A DNA stretch of 64,000 nucleotides from Tricholoma matsutake (Eukaryota > Basidiomycota > Agaricomycetes > Agaricales > Tricholomataceae). The translations under genes and the position numbers were made by a program. Positions 1 through 11,620 of this stretch are shown in pieces. The first letter of the stretch is position 1; every line of letters starts with the position of its first letter. The notes beneath the pieces are model-generated. The model was given only the letters and a program-made list of their open reading frames with translations. It was not told where the DNA came from and ran no database searches. The stretch covers positions 1,922,001 to 1,986,000 of the forward strand of contig AP026544.2 in the NCBI GenBank assembly GCA_026075535.2. Direction: 5' to 3'.

Positions 1-24
1 TCATCCATTTCGCTCCTGTTCCAG

Positions 25-3000
25 GATTGGCAATAGCTGCACATACACTCCTGAGGATATGGGACGCCGTCCAGCTCGTCAATGTAGTGTTTTCATTTCA
101 TACCACAACATATACTGATCTACGCCCACATAGACAAACCGTCTCCAGTGCCTGCGCCTCACAGAACGCGCAGCAGATAGTCTCCTCTCCGTGCGCCAAG
201 AAGTACACGACGCAGGTGACGACGTCGGACACGAGCTCTCTGTCCCATATCGCAGACTTCTCGAGTGAGCTCCCTTCTTTTACATTGTATATCTAGCTGA
301 TTTGATATCCAGTGCATTCACCAAAGTCCGCGACTTTCTGGTAAAACAGGCTCACAGACCGTGGATAAAATGTTATCTCAAAAGAGACGAGATTTTGGGC
401 ATGATTGAAGAGTGCGGTCAGAGCCTTACCGAGGCGCTGGAGATGTTTAGCGTGAGTGTATGCATGGTTTTGAATGGATTCTGCACATGCGCATGTGCAT
501 TCACGCGTCTGATTGTGTGTTATTCATTAGTAGCCGGTGTTTTCCTTGTTATCGTCTTCCAATTCAATAATCATACTGAACCACGGTTCTTTTGTACAGT
601 TCTCTATCGTCGTCCGCATCCTCAAGAACGTGCAGGACAACGAAGCGAACAGACGGCACGACGAAGCACGCAGGCAACAAGACACCCAAAAGCTCCTCGA
701 CACGCTCCTCGATTCCGGCATGGTTCCAAGAAAGCCAGAAGACGGTCTCCCTGTCTCCTCTTCCCACAAGTCTCTTTCCTGCGAAGACCACGTCGCCCAG
801 CCCCTTCCTTCCATTCCCGCTCCCGTTGCCGGCCCAACCTCGCTGCCACCATCAGAAGTCATACCCGCTCTTCGCACACTGCAGCACAACCAAAACTCGC
901 TTGACGCAGCGCGGGATCTTGAAGACCTGCGCACTTGTATGCGTGCGGCGATGCAGACAGGAAGTGACGTGGCTGTGGTGGAGATGATGCAGGTTCCGAG
1001 GGAGGAGATGCCAGAGGCGATGAAGACCCTGCAGCGTGCGTTAGAGCGGGTTGTGGAGCGCCACGAGTGTGCCGCGGAGGAAGGAAGCAACAAGGAGAAG
1101 GAAAAAGAAAAGGAAAAGGAGGTTTTGTTGGAGCTTTGCAAGGAGAGTGGAGAAGAATGGGGCTCGAGGGATACACTTGATCGAGAGTTTATAGAGACTG
1201 GGATCGAGGCTCTCAGGCGATTGAGTGAGGGGCTCGAAGCGATGCCATTGCCTAGCTGGACTATCACTCGTTATGAAGTATTCCGGCATGAAAAAGTTGG
1301 CTGTGGATTCTTCTCGGACGTATACCGCGGGACATGGCGCGGGCGTAGTGTGGCTATCAAGCTTCTCGCGGGAACGACTCCACGTCACCTCTTTCTACGA
1401 GAAGTAGAGATTTGGGCGGGGCTGCGCCATCCGCATGTGTTGAGGCTGTTTGGCGCGAGTAGTGCTTCGGGGGATCCACCGTGGTTCATGGTGGCGCCTT
1501 TGGAACGTAATGGGAACTTGGTGCAGTATTTGAAACAGGTGGAGGTGGGGTGGGGTGTTGGGAATGGACATGTGAGGAGCGGGTCGATGGGAGGTGGAGT
1601 GGGCGTGGGCGTGGGGTTAGGGATTGGGCCCTTGCCGGCGCCGGCGCACATGATGGGGAGGACCAGGACGGCGTCGGTTCCTACCTGGGGAAGCCCGAGT
1701 GCGAGTCCTAGGATGGGAGAGGCGGTGGGTGGTCGGAGGCGTAGTGTTGGGACTGGGGTTGGGGCTGGGGTTGGGGCTGTCCCTCGAGAGTGGGATCTGT
1801 ATCGGTTCATGCATGAGATCGCGAAAGGGATGGAGTATCTCCATGAGAATGGGGTTCTTCATGGTGATTTGAAGGTTTGTTCTGTGGTTTTGTTTTGGGT
1901 TGAATAATGAGCTGATTTTTTTTGGCTTTGGATTTGGTATAGGCAGCGAATGTGCTTGTTGATGATAAGCTGCGTTGTGTGATTACAGATTTTGGGCAGA
2001 GTGAGATGAGGTCTGAGGCGTATAGGATTAGCGGAACACAGGAGCCTCGTTAGTAGTGTTTTCCCGTTCGCAAGTCTCCTAACTGATATTCTTTCTACAG
2101 ATGGGACTCTACGCTGGCAAGCTCCTGAGTTGATGGCGGGGATGAGTGACCTCACAGCTCAAACGGACGTCTACGCATACGCCATCACCTGCATCGAGAT
2201 CCTAAAGATGGGTCACCTGCCTTGGCACCCCATGGACGATGACATTGTCCGACACATGGTACTGCGAGAAGACACCCGCCCCGTCATCCCTCTCACGCGA
2301 TTCAACACACCTGGACTACAAGATCTGCTCCGGGTTTGCTGGCATCGTGATCCAGCTGTGAGACCTTCGTTCGAGGTGTTGGTGGAGGACGTTAAGATGC
2401 TTCGAAGAAGTTTTGGGTCAGTGGAGGAAGTGGCGGCTGTGTGTTCGCCTGCGCCGTTGGTGTGGGAGGATGAGTGGCATATGTCGAGACCGTCCCCTGA
2501 TATGAGGCCTACTGGTGTGGATATGGCTAGCGACTCGGATTCTGGAACCGTTGTGCTTGAATCTTCGTCTTCTACGGAAGCGGATGTTTCGCATGTCTCG
2601 CATCATGAAGATACTGTGCCTTCGTCGGGCGTGCAGATGCCAAAGACGGTTTTATATACGTCTAGCACGGATCCTGGGGCGCAAGCACTCGATACGGCGT
2701 CTCATGCTTTGACTGCACACACCATTGAATCGCTTGATGTTGCCGGGCCTTCGAGCTGTTCTTCATCGGTGCTCTCTATGACACTTGGTTCTCGATCCGG
2801 GGAGAACTTGGCTGGGATGACGACGCCCGTTCACGAAGGGTGTGATTCGTCCCCGCCCGAGGACGAGATAATGGCGGAGAGGAAGAATGAACGGATGTAT
2901 AGGATCATGTTAAGCCATCAATTCCATTCTTCGCGTACGTTTTGGTGTATCGTCACAGGATGATTAACTGACATTTAGAGCAGTGACGTTACCACTTTGG

Positions 3001-3909
3001 AACCCGACTTTGGTCGAGTTGGGGGCGGTTGGATACCTCTCGAAACTTACGGGGACGTTTGTGACGCTGTTCACTGCGTTTCATCCTGAAGAGTCGTCTA
3101 ATGGGAGTGTGCAGGGTATGGCGTCGTTGTATGGTTATGGGCATGTCAAGAAGGGGAGTCAGCGCTTGGATGAGCGGAATGTTGCGCAGAGAGGCCTTGA
3201 TGCGTTTGTAGGGCTGTTGACGTTTCGTGGACGGAGTGGTGGGCCTATTTCGTGCGTAGCCTTTTTTTGTTTGTCGTGTTGGTGTGTGTTGGTGTTGGTG
3301 CTAATGGTTCTCTTGTTGAAGGCAAAGTGTGAGCAGACGCTATTCGTTTCCTCTGAGGATGGGCCACAAGACGGCACATATGTGCATGGGGACTACACAG
3401 TACGATTATATGGAGAACTTGGACGCGCCCAAGAAGTGGTTCAAGGCGAATGTGGATACGATCCTGCGGACTTTTAGTGCGGAACATCGTATTCAGAAGG
3501 AGGATCTGCTTTTAGGTTTTTGTTTTTTTTGGTTTGCAGTTCGTTCTTAAGCTAAGGGGGTTTAATAGTCATCGGGACACTCAAGACGAGTGATTATGCT
3601 CTCTTCGTCACCCATAATCATCCTGATGGGCAGGTCAGTATAGATTTATTATCTCATCACCCTCTCTGACGAGTTTGTTTCCAGGCCCATTTCAACGTCT
3701 TCCAGTCCCCGAAGAATGGCCAGCCTTGGGGTACCTTCACTACCGACACGCAACTCCCTCGTGGCCTGGCTGGTCCCTCGTACAATGAACCCAGCTGCGC
3801 AAGCGCCATCTCCGCCAGCAAGGTTTCCAAATCGGGTGGTCCTTGTCATACCGTCCTCATTGCGAAGCTTCGATTCAAGCCTGATGTTTTGGAACCGACC
3901 CCGTGGTAG
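25..3909 (+). CDS. MLKL-like helical bundle + TKL protein kinase, 5' partial
   Basis: Multi-exon gene running in from the left edge. I place exons at about 25-83, 134-264, 313-451, 600-1874, 1943-2048, 2101-2934, 2981-3251, 3322-3515, 3569-3633 and 3685-3909 (TAG), with GT-AG borders that keep phase. The first exons give an alpha-helical region (NRLQCLRLTERAADSLLS, DAFTKVRDFLVKQAHRPW, FSIVVRILKNVQDNE) that resembles the four-helix N-terminal domain of MLKL/HeLo-type cell-death proteins. A kinase domain follows: Gly loop VGCGFFSDVYRG, VAIK lysine, HGDLKAAN catalytic loop, DFG and APE, so all catalytic residues are present. A Gly/Val/Arg-rich insert at 1540-1780 lies between the lobes. The last five exons encode a domain with RMGHKTAHMCMGTT and VTHNHPDGQ, which I recall from other agaricomycete proteins but cannot name. 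The likely role is signalling or regulated cell death (inference). Frame and domains are well supported; the 5' end is missing. Confidence 0.85.
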
Positions 3910-4283
3910 CATTTCGGTTTCGAGTTTTTACTGCATGAGTATTGAGCATATCTTTTCTATTTGTCTCGCACATTCTAAAGTATACTATTACCTGCAGAAC
4001 TGTATCTGTCTTATAACTTGGACCGTGGTGTTTATTAGCGTTTTAGAGATAGATTGGATTAGAAGTAGATTATATCATGTACACAATCAAGATACAAACT
4101 AGACATCTACACCTGTTGCAAGAACTATGAACGGTCTATGAGAGCACTGGAGTCCATGTATGAGGTTTGGGACCAAGGTTCACATCAAAATAATTGATAC
4201 ATTGCTGAAACAGAGCAAGCGGTATACATAAATTTACAACAAAAACGATAGACGTACACGCACATCGCACCTCGAACTCTCCC
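3910..4283. other. Intergenic region between convergent genes
   Basis: AT-rich spacer between the stop of the kinase gene and the stop of the opposite-strand gene. It presumably holds both 3' UTRs. I see no coding frame or repeat in it. Confidence 0.6.
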
Positions 4284-6085
4284 TTATTTCCCCATCAAAT
4301 TCCTTCCCTCTTCCACCTTCTTCTCATTCTTTCCCAATTTCCCCGAAATAACCATCGCCTCGCCTTTCATCTTGTCCATCAACCCAACCTTGTGAGTTGG
4401 CGAGCTCCCTGTGCTTGCACGATGCTTGCGGCTCGCTGCCATAGGGGTGGTAGACGTTGGTTCATGCTCGGATACGGAGTTCGCACATGGGGATGGTCCA
4501 TGGGAATCTGATATATCTTGTGCGGTTTGCTTGGATGCTGATTCACCATCCCCTGATTTGGTCCTTCGTGCCTCTGTAATGGGATTCCTGGGATCTTGCG
4601 CTGTTTCTTTACTTCGCTGAACTCTTCCTTCGTCTTCTTCCTTGGCTTCTTGTATTGGCTTATTCGTGGCCTGATAAAACATGTCAGCGGGGGGAGAAGT
4701 AAATAGCTATGTGACAGAACGTACTGTGGGTAACACCCTTTGACCTTGAGCACCACGGTCAGAAGAGAAATCAGTTAAAACCAATCCAGGAGGAACGGCA
4801 GTCAATTCCTCATGTTGACCACCTTGCCGTACTGGCTGATCGAAGCTTGTTGGAACGGCACCCGTTTGCGATTGCGATTTGTCTAGATATATCGATGAGT
4901 TGGTCTCGCAACGAAGAACCAAATCCGACCATACCTGATTCAACGTTCTCTGGTTTGTCACTGGTCTCGTCTGTGGAGAATTATTATATCACGCATAAGC
5001 GATGAATAACAACTGACCTCGCACGTCATGTTCCACTTCTAATGCTGAAACGCCACTTTCACTCTGATCACCAGACAAAGGGCCTGCATTTTCAGCTTTC
5101 TGCGGTTGTTCTTTGTCGATCCGAGGTGACGGATGAACTTCCTGGCGCAATTCCTCGGCCAGCTTCTTTACGCTGGTTGTGGAATGCGTTCCAGGAAGGG
5201 AGTCGTCTCCGGTCACGGATTTACTTGGAACATCTTTGACATCCTCAGTCTGAAGACGTGACTCTTCTGGTATGAACAAATCACATTATTAAATGCTGTT
5301 CAGAAAAAATACGAACTGACCGACTGGGTGCGCCCGCTCTTCTGGCAACAAAGCAACTCCACTTTCGTTGGGACCACCAGGTAACGGACCCACACCACCG
5401 GTCTTTCCGAGTTGTTCATGGTCAGTCTCATGTGAAGGAAGGTTCTCTTGGCGTCGTTCCTCAGGTAGCTTGGCTACGCTAACTTCGGAGAGATGTCCAG
5501 GGAGAGAACCGACTCCAATCTTAGAGCCACCTGGGATCTCTTTCGAAGGCAGCGGGGAATCTTCAGGTTTCGTCTCATCAGCTATGGAATATGTCGTTAT
5601 TTTCGTGAGACAACAGAGAGGAAAATTATTACCTGAAGATTCAAGGATGGGTTGTTTTCCGCGTTCCGGCGGTTTGTGCACGACTCTACCTGAAGGTTTG
5701 TCTGATTTCCCTTCGGTCTGACGGGACTTCGATTCGGGACTAGATCCTGCTGGAAAGTGGATACATGTACTGTTGAATCTAAGAGAAAATTGGGGGAACA
5801 ACGAACGGACTCACGCAAGAAATGCTTGATGGTCTCCGTTGCGTCATGAATAGCGCTCTTGGCAGATGCCAACATTCCATGGTGAGCATGATCACCGGGA
5901 TCTTGGCTTTGTGGCACAACAGATGCCGCGCCTCGACCTGGCACCTCTTTTATTGGCGTTCCTGTGGATCCAATAGAAGGATCATGACGCCGAGAGGATT
6001 CATCCTTGTCGACAGCAGTAGCGGTCCCAGCCGCCGACTCGTGGGCTGAAGTATGCGACGAACTGATGAAGGATTGATCTGACAT
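4284..6085 (-). CDS. Intrinsically disordered repeat protein with C-terminal KMKGE motif
   Basis: Seven-exon gene read right to left: about 6085-5815, 5749-5633, 5581-5321, 5266-5018, 4970-4935 (36 nt), 4882-4725 and 4670-4284 (TAA). Introns are about 45-70 nt with GT-AG borders and the frames join. The protein is charged and low in hydrophobic residues. Degenerate modules recur, of the type VGSLPGHLSEVSVAKLPEER, VGPLPGGPNESGVALLPEER and a third, more diverged copy. It ends in LMDKMKGEAMVISGKLGKNE followed by KKVEEGRNLMGK, a lysine/glutamate helix that resembles the tail of small fungal stress-type proteins (recollection, not a database result). The N-terminus has an Ala/His-rich helix (LASAKSAIHDATETIKHFL). 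The function is unknown. The start ATG at 6085 is the first in frame. Confidence 0.7.
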
Positions 6086-6491
6086 GAGTTAGAGGGAAGA
6101 CCCGGGGGATAGACGAGCGTTCACAAATTTGAGACCTCGATTATATACCAAGTGACACACTATGATGTCACTAAATATATTGTTTGTCAGTGTCAAGCAA
6201 AACCTTCTAAAAGTAATGTATACCTTCAAAATGAAGGTCGTTACTCATCGTGAGTAACGGCGTTGCCAACTTGCAAGAGCAACAAAAGAGCAAACGAGTA
6301 CTTAGCCTGAGTGATATTGTGCGCCATTCTGCTGAACTAGAGAAATGATAACTTCACAGAAGCTATTCTGCGGCAGCATCCCCGCGTCGAATTATCGAAA
6401 GCGAAAGCGTTGAACGAGAGATAGAGCTTTGTTGTCATGGGACACGGGGGGGTCAAGCGGGGAAACGCTCAGGTCAGCTGAGTCAGCGTGT
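6086..6491. other. Upstream region of the disordered-protein gene
   Basis: Non-coding spacer between the start of the - strand gene and the MULE remnant; it should contain that gene's promoter. Near 6440-6500 the sequence has inverted copies of GGGACACG/CGTGTCCC. No gene is seen. Confidence 0.5.
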
Positions 6492-6540
6492 CCCTCCCCC
6501 CACTATGACATTCCCAAAATGGTAATGATTACAAATACGA
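6492..6540 (+). repeat. MULE left terminal inverted repeat
   Basis: Matches the reverse complement of 8202-8251 over about 50 bp, including ACTATGACAT, CCAAAA and ATTACAAAT blocks, with scattered mismatches. Confidence 0.8.
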
Positions 6541-6551
6541 TAAGATTGAAG

Positions 6552-8110
6552 TTAGACAGAGGAGTTACAACTCGTGGAATGATTCATCCATCCATGCATC
6601 CAATGATCCATGGCGACGTTGTATACCTGTTGCACAGCCCACTTTCGAATGCCTTCGGCGCTTGGGTTTGCATAGCTGGGGATCAATGGGTGGGCACAGT
6701 AATGTTTTTCTATCATGGTGATGATGGAATTGCGGCATTGCGGTGGGCAAAAGGTACGTTGCGTCTTTTCGTCAACTTCACCATTATCCGAACTATCGTC
6801 AGATTGTGGGTCCGTTGAGTTCGTGACATCCGCCGTGCTGGCATCAGCAGGCCTGAGCTGTTTCACAGTTCGGAGTATATCTTTGGTGGCACGAATCATT
6901 CTACTCACAGGTTGCATCAACCCCAACTTCAACAATCTTTCCTTTCAGTGGTCCCGCGATCTTCTGCATCCCCCAACAGAGCATTTCCACACCATCCGGT
7001 GCCTTTTCTGGGCTGAAAACATCGGCCTCTTCTCCATATTCTTCGAGTAGTTTCTTTGCTGATGGGAGCTGTTCCTTCTCTCGGCGCCAAAACACCTCGC
7101 TCATCTCCGACCATGTGGTGTGGATCTGCAATCGTGTTACATTGGGAAATGCTGCCTGAACTTTCGTGACCATTGCTGTTGGTGTCAACCACTCTAAATT
7201 GTCTCGAATCATCTGCAGTGCATCAGCAGGCATAGAAACATCAACATAGTGGACGTGTTGGTGGTGGTGCTCCAGTCGCACCGTAACGAGGCCATCGTCA
7301 CTTTCCTCATGTTTAATATGACGGCAAGAGATGCTCAGCTGACTGCGACATGGAAATCGTTTCATTCTAGCATGCTCACGATTCCGAATATTTGGATCTG
7401 TTGAGCTTTTTGACTTTTTCTTACGTGCCTCATCTTGGCTACACCAATACCGTACTCGGTGACCAGATCTAAGCCTTTTATTATCCCTGACACTGCTAAA
7501 GTTAGTTTGGAGGTATTTATCATGTTGGCGACAACACTCACGTAAATCTATACCCAATTACCCGCCATATCTCCTTTGCAACCATTTGAACACGCTCCTT
7601 CTCAGAGACGTGAAGGTCTGGTGGAACTCTGTAAGACCCATGAAAGCTGACATTGGCTGTGCCTTTGAATTTCGCTCGAAGCGCATCATACAGGCTTTGT
7701 GCGCTGGCAAACTCTTGGACTGGCTGCTTATATTATGGTTGGTCAGTGCTTCTTCTGCAGTATCAAAAATGTATTCTGACCATTCGTGGTTTGTAGCCCT
7801 CATCACCTGAACTTTCAGTGTCTGATGTTTTGTTTGCTGTCGTGTCTTGCTCCTCATCGGAAGTAGTTGTTTCAGTCAGGGTGTGTGATCCATCCCCACC
7901 ACTGCTCGTGCTAGCAGCCCTTTTCCGCTTGTTTACCTTTTTTTGTAATCCACCAGCCTTCAATGCCGCCCGCCTTGCCTTTTGGTTGAGCTTATCATGC
8001 TCTCGACATGAATCGCAAGCCTTGTAAAATTTGCTGCCATTGGGTACTGTTTTTTTACACCAAGGTTTAGAACAGTGTTTGAGTGCAGTGGGAGGTGGAG
8101 AGGAACTCAT
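6552..8110 (-). pseudogene. MULE transposase, catalytic core deleted
   Basis: Reading right to left: an N-terminal zinc-finger-like segment (CSKPWCKKTVPNGSKFYKAC, then DSC) from an ATG at 8110, an acidic Ser/Thr linker, then VPPDLHVSEKERVQMVAKEI and RVRYWCSQDEARKKK, MKRFPCRSQLSISCRHIKHE and MPADALQMIRDNLEWLTP. This order matches the FAR1-like DNA-binding N-terminus of agaricomycete MULE transposases as I know them. The frame reaches KIVEVGVDA at about 6910, where the first catalytic Asp region begins, then breaks. A second frame (6552-6935) carries a C-terminal type segment (CAHPLIPSYANPSAEGIRKW). The DDE region between them is absent, so this copy cannot encode an active transposase. Family assignment is from motif memory. 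Confidence 0.7.
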
Positions 8111-8201
8111 AGAGTATCTGGCGACGGCAGATGACAGACGACTCCGAGACGAGGAACTCCTGGCAAAAATGCCATTGTTTGGTTGAGTATCACTGGGAAG
8201 G

Positions 8202-8251
8202 CGTAGATTTGTAATTATTACTGTTTTTGGAAATGTCATAGTGGGGGAGGG
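8202..8251 (-). repeat. MULE right terminal inverted repeat
   Basis: Inverted partner of 6492-6540. The shared outer end is GGGGGAGGG on the + strand. Confidence 0.8.
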
Positions 8252-8796
8252 CTGTGTACGTTGTCATTCAAGACCCCGCGCACTGTCGCCAACGACGGAC
8301 AACAGGCGAAAACGGCACCGGGCACTTCTAGGGCCCTGCTGGAGGTGGGATCAACACGGCTTCGGTCTGCAGAAGGTGCGTAAACATCGTAGATTGTGTT
8401 AGGAGATCATATGTATGCCAGAATATACAACTGCTTTGCGAGAAACCATCCCCACACACCCCGACTGCTTCAAGACCGGTTCTTCAAGTTCTTCGCGACC
8501 ACAGGTAATGTATGCAGTCGAAAACGGAAGGCAGATGACAACCAGTTGGAAATGGTACCCTACCGGCTCGTCGTCGAGGCTGTCCCGCATTGAGACAAGG
8601 ACATCCAGGAGGAGAAAGAAAGCACTGCATACCACGACGGAGCTGGATCTTTTTCTAGTGAACTTTGGCACGAGAGGTGGGGGAATGCAAACAGCTAGGA
8701 AATTTGGAGGATGCTCGAAAAGGAATATTATAAGAGATGATTATCGACAGTAAATTGTAACGTAGATCCCCAGTAATTTATCTTAGCTTTCAGCCT
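8252..8796. other. Stretch between MULE remnant and recombinase pseudogene
   Basis: Several short overlapping frames on both strands, but none has a recognisable domain, a convincing start or a supporting intron pattern. I see no gene here. Confidence 0.4.
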
Positions 8797-9044
8797 TTAG
8801 AACGACAGGCTACAGGAGCACTGCCTGACACACTGCCGCTTCAGCGCATTGCGGTCGTAGTCAGCCATGTGCTCGTGGTTGTCATTAGGGGAATAAAAAT
8901 ACTGGAACATGGTGATTGCCTCGATTTGTGACCAACCTCCCCATGCAGCAACCATGTCAAGGGACCAACCTTTATTCTTGATGCAATGCTGGCATCCACC
9001 TCGGCAGAAGGAGTGGGTTCCATAGAGTGCCCAGGACTTGTAGC

Positions 9045-9228
9045 TAGTGCTGTTCCGGCCCGGCTTGGCCTGAAAGCCACGGCTTTGGCTTGGCTTGAGG
9101 CGGCTTTGGCTTTCTCAACACACAGGCCAGGCCAAAAACCCCAGGCCAGGCCAAAGCCGTCATGAAGCCATCAACTTGGCCCGGCTTGGCTCGGCTCATG
9201 GCCTCAGGCCGGGCCAGGCACAGCACTA
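9045..9228. mobile_element. hAT-type MITE, 184 bp, GC-rich
   Basis: Begins TAGTGCTGTTCCGGCCCGG and ends in its imperfect inverse (CCGGGCCAGGCACAGCACTA). It is flanked by a perfect 8 bp duplication CTTGTAGC at 9037-9044 and 9229-9236. The interior is built of GGCTTGGC/GGCCAGGCC blocks. Removing the element and one duplication copy joins the recombinase codons ...GYKSWALYG without a gap. Confidence 0.85.
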
Positions 9229-9454
9229 CTTGTAGCCGAGATCCTGCAAGTCAGTTGTGAGGCCTCGGCTGAGCATGCTGCTGGTCTGTGGCAGAGGATA
9301 GCAAATAAATTGAGGACAGGATTTCAAGGCACTGTAGCCTGTAGGAGTGACTTACCACTGGAGTGTCCTGCATGATAGCACCATTCTTGTTGACCTTGAG
9401 GAACAGTGGCCCAGACAACGTGATGTTCTCGCCATCATCAGGAAAATCCGACAC

Positions 9455-10985
9455 TAACTTATTATGCTTAATGTCTCCTTATTGCACTTAAAGTGGAAAT
9501 TAAGGAAGATTAAGCAAATGGCTGTTAAGGAAATTCTGCTTAGAATAAGTAGGGTCGTTTCCTGAATTAAGCAAAATTGCCCTTATTCACGCTTATATCA
9601 CTTCTTAAACCACTTTTGGGCTCTTAGGGGGCTGCCTAGCCATGTCAATAAGGAAACTTAAGCAGCAGTTTAAGCAAAAAAATAAGAATAATATATATAT
9701 ATATAAGCACATTGCTGACTACGGTTTCATCCCTGCTCCCGTCGTTCCCATGTGTTTACCCAACCCCCACTCGACACCCCTTTTCACTGTCCTAAATGCT
9801 CCCCTTCACCCCCAATCATTGCTGCTCCCCCATCATCATGGCGGCCTTGTCATCGTTGTCATTCCACCCGCGATCCACCCGAGCGGTTGCTCGCGAGGCT
9901 GGTGGCTGGTGGCATGCTGTTCATCATTATGGTGTCCTGGTTGGGCATCGTGCCGTCTCAATGCTACAAAGCGAAAAACCCCGTCTCGCTGTGAGGGAGA
10001 TGATGGGGGGTGAGGGGTGGCAGCATTCCTCACGTCGTGGTACCTGCTACGGCGGGTGCTGCTGTCATGTCACCCCATCGTCCTTGTGGCCTTCCTCGTG
10101 GGCATATGGTCATGCTACCACCTAACCACCCCACGAACAGGGGCTCGTAGCAGTAGTGGGGGTCGATCAGGGGGCGCCCATCGTCATTGTCAATAGCAAA
10201 ATCACTACCTAAAATTTTTGTTGTTAGCCACAAGGAAATGAAATTAGAAAAGGGGAAAGAAAAAAAAATCACCTTTTGATGTTCTTTTTTGGCCCCATCA
10301 CCATTCTCTTCCTCCTCACCACACACGTCATTTGTACCCCTCTCCATCCCGGTCCCCTGGCATTGTTGTCCCATCTTGTTGCTCCCCGTTTGTAACCCGT
10401 GAGCAGTCGTTCGCTGCAGTGGTTAGAGGTGCTGTGGTAGTGGTTCATCGTTCATCGTTGTCATCCTCTCCCCCTCGTGGTTCATCTTCATCTTTGTCAT
10501 TCGTCCCTCCATCCACCCTGCAAGCAGGGGCTCACAGCGGTGGGTTCTCCTGATCCTGTCCTGGGTCATCGTCCTAGGTGTGGGTGTCTTGGCGCCGTCT
10601 CATTGTTACAACATACATAGAATATGAATCTTGCTTGCAGTCACTAGTGGCTCTGGCTGGCATGGATATGGTGGTGTAGAGGTGTGGAGCGGAAGCGGTG
10701 GATTGAACACAAATAACGTGTGATGTTGGTGATGCTGAGTTTGAATTTCCATTTTTGGGAAATGCTGAGAGGGACTTGGAAGAAAATTCAAAAAAGTCCT
10801 TAAGGCCTTAAGGGATTACACACTCCTTATGGCCTTAATTTGCTTACATGTTGCTTATACCGCTTGGTTGATTATATCTGCTTAACGGTTATCAGTTTTA
10901 AGGGAAAAAATGAACTTATTTTCCTTAATTCCCCTTAATTCCCTTAATTGGGGTTTAAGCCAAATAAGCCAAATAAGTTGATCCT
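9455..10985. mobile_element. Hairpin-rich non-coding element inserted in the recombinase gene
   Basis: Lies between two recombinase fragments. The outer parts are AT-rich and inverted relative to each other: AACTTATTATGCTTAA at 9457 versus AACTTATTTGGCTTAA as the reverse complement of the right end near 10978, and both flanks are full of TTAAGG and TTAAGC blocks. The centre (about 9730-10600) is a C/T-biased low-complexity block with GAGCGGTTGCTCGCGAGG at about 9890 and related hairpins near 10135, 10400 and 10520. The exact ends and target duplication were not found. Confidence 0.55.
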
Positions 10986-11620
10986 TGATTTTGCTGATGA
11001 TAAAGAACAGCAAGCCGAATAAGGGCCCGCATTGGACAGATCTTTGGATTGTTATCATTTGCATGGAGGGTCCAGGCATGAGCGATGCCAGTTTGAGCAG
11101 ATTTCCAGGTCCTCAGGTGGACATCAAAGCACTCGACTGCAGGACAAGCAATTCAGCATTGAGGAGTCACATCAATGAACTCAAACTCACATTCACCAGG
11201 AATTATGTTGATGCTCTCAAAGTCAACATGGATCACTTCTTCAACGCGAAGCAGAAGGAGCCATGCAAACAAGTAAGTGGTCTACAAAATAAGTACGGGG
11301 CAAAAGCAATTCAGAGACAGGATAACTTACATATCATACAATCCCCTGTGGCATTTCCGCAGCAGTGGCAGATGGCCAGAAACATTGATCATAGAGGCGG
11401 TGCATATCCTGCAGAGATAACGCCCGTGCCGAGCTTGAGATCTCACCTGCCCTCGCCTTGGTCTTCTCCAGCCCCATCATGAATTTGGACACCTGACGTG
11501 AACGTGTTGGCAGTCCATAACTGGCACAGAGGATCTTATCAACACAGACACAAGCAGTGATCAAAAGCATACATACGAGACACCAGTCTTGGGATCATAG
11601 CACCACTCAGTAACACTTTC

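Larger units (their letters stand above)
6492..8251 (-). mobile_element. Internally deleted Mutator-like (MULE) element
   Basis: The element is bounded by terminal inverted repeats of about 50 bp: 6492-6540 reads CCCTCCCCCCACTATGACAT onward, and the reverse complement of 8202-8251 reads the same with few changes and one fewer C. Inside lies a broken MULE transposase gene whose central DDE core is missing. At 1.76 kb it is shorter than an autonomous MULE. I could not find a clean 8-10 bp target duplication at the ends. Confidence 0.75.
8797..11620 (-). pseudogene. Tyrosine recombinase (Crypton-like), interrupted
   Basis: Read right to left, exon fragments give VTEWCYDPKTGVS (about 11610), GLEKTKARAGEISSSARALS with MHRLYDQC (11480-11340), then TYLFAWLLLLRVEEVIHVDF (about 11290), VHLRTWKSAQTGIAHAWTLH, ICPMRALIRLAVLYHQQNQG (to about 10985), LSGPLFLKVNKNGAIMQDTP (9455-9362) and GYKSWALYGTHSFCRGG...AAWGGWSQIEAITMFQYF (9240-8797, TAA). 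Box I Arg (LLLLRVEE), box II HxxR, a Trp-rich segment and a Tyr near the end fit the tyrosine recombinase fold used by Crypton-type elements. The gene is dead: box II reads HSFC where HSFR is expected; an in-frame TGA follows MPQGIV; a 184 bp MITE sits at 9045-9228 in the last exon; and a 1.5 kb element splits it at about 9455-10985. The part upstream of 11620 is unclear. Confidence 0.65.

Noticed and set aside
527..1810. Long antisense frames under the kinase gene
   Set aside because: They overlap well-supported kinase exons, have Ser/Pro/Arg-rich shadow composition and no domain.
9642..10374. Short frames in 9.6-10.4 kb
   Set aside because: C/T-biased low-complexity DNA with no domain; part of an insertion in the recombinase gene.
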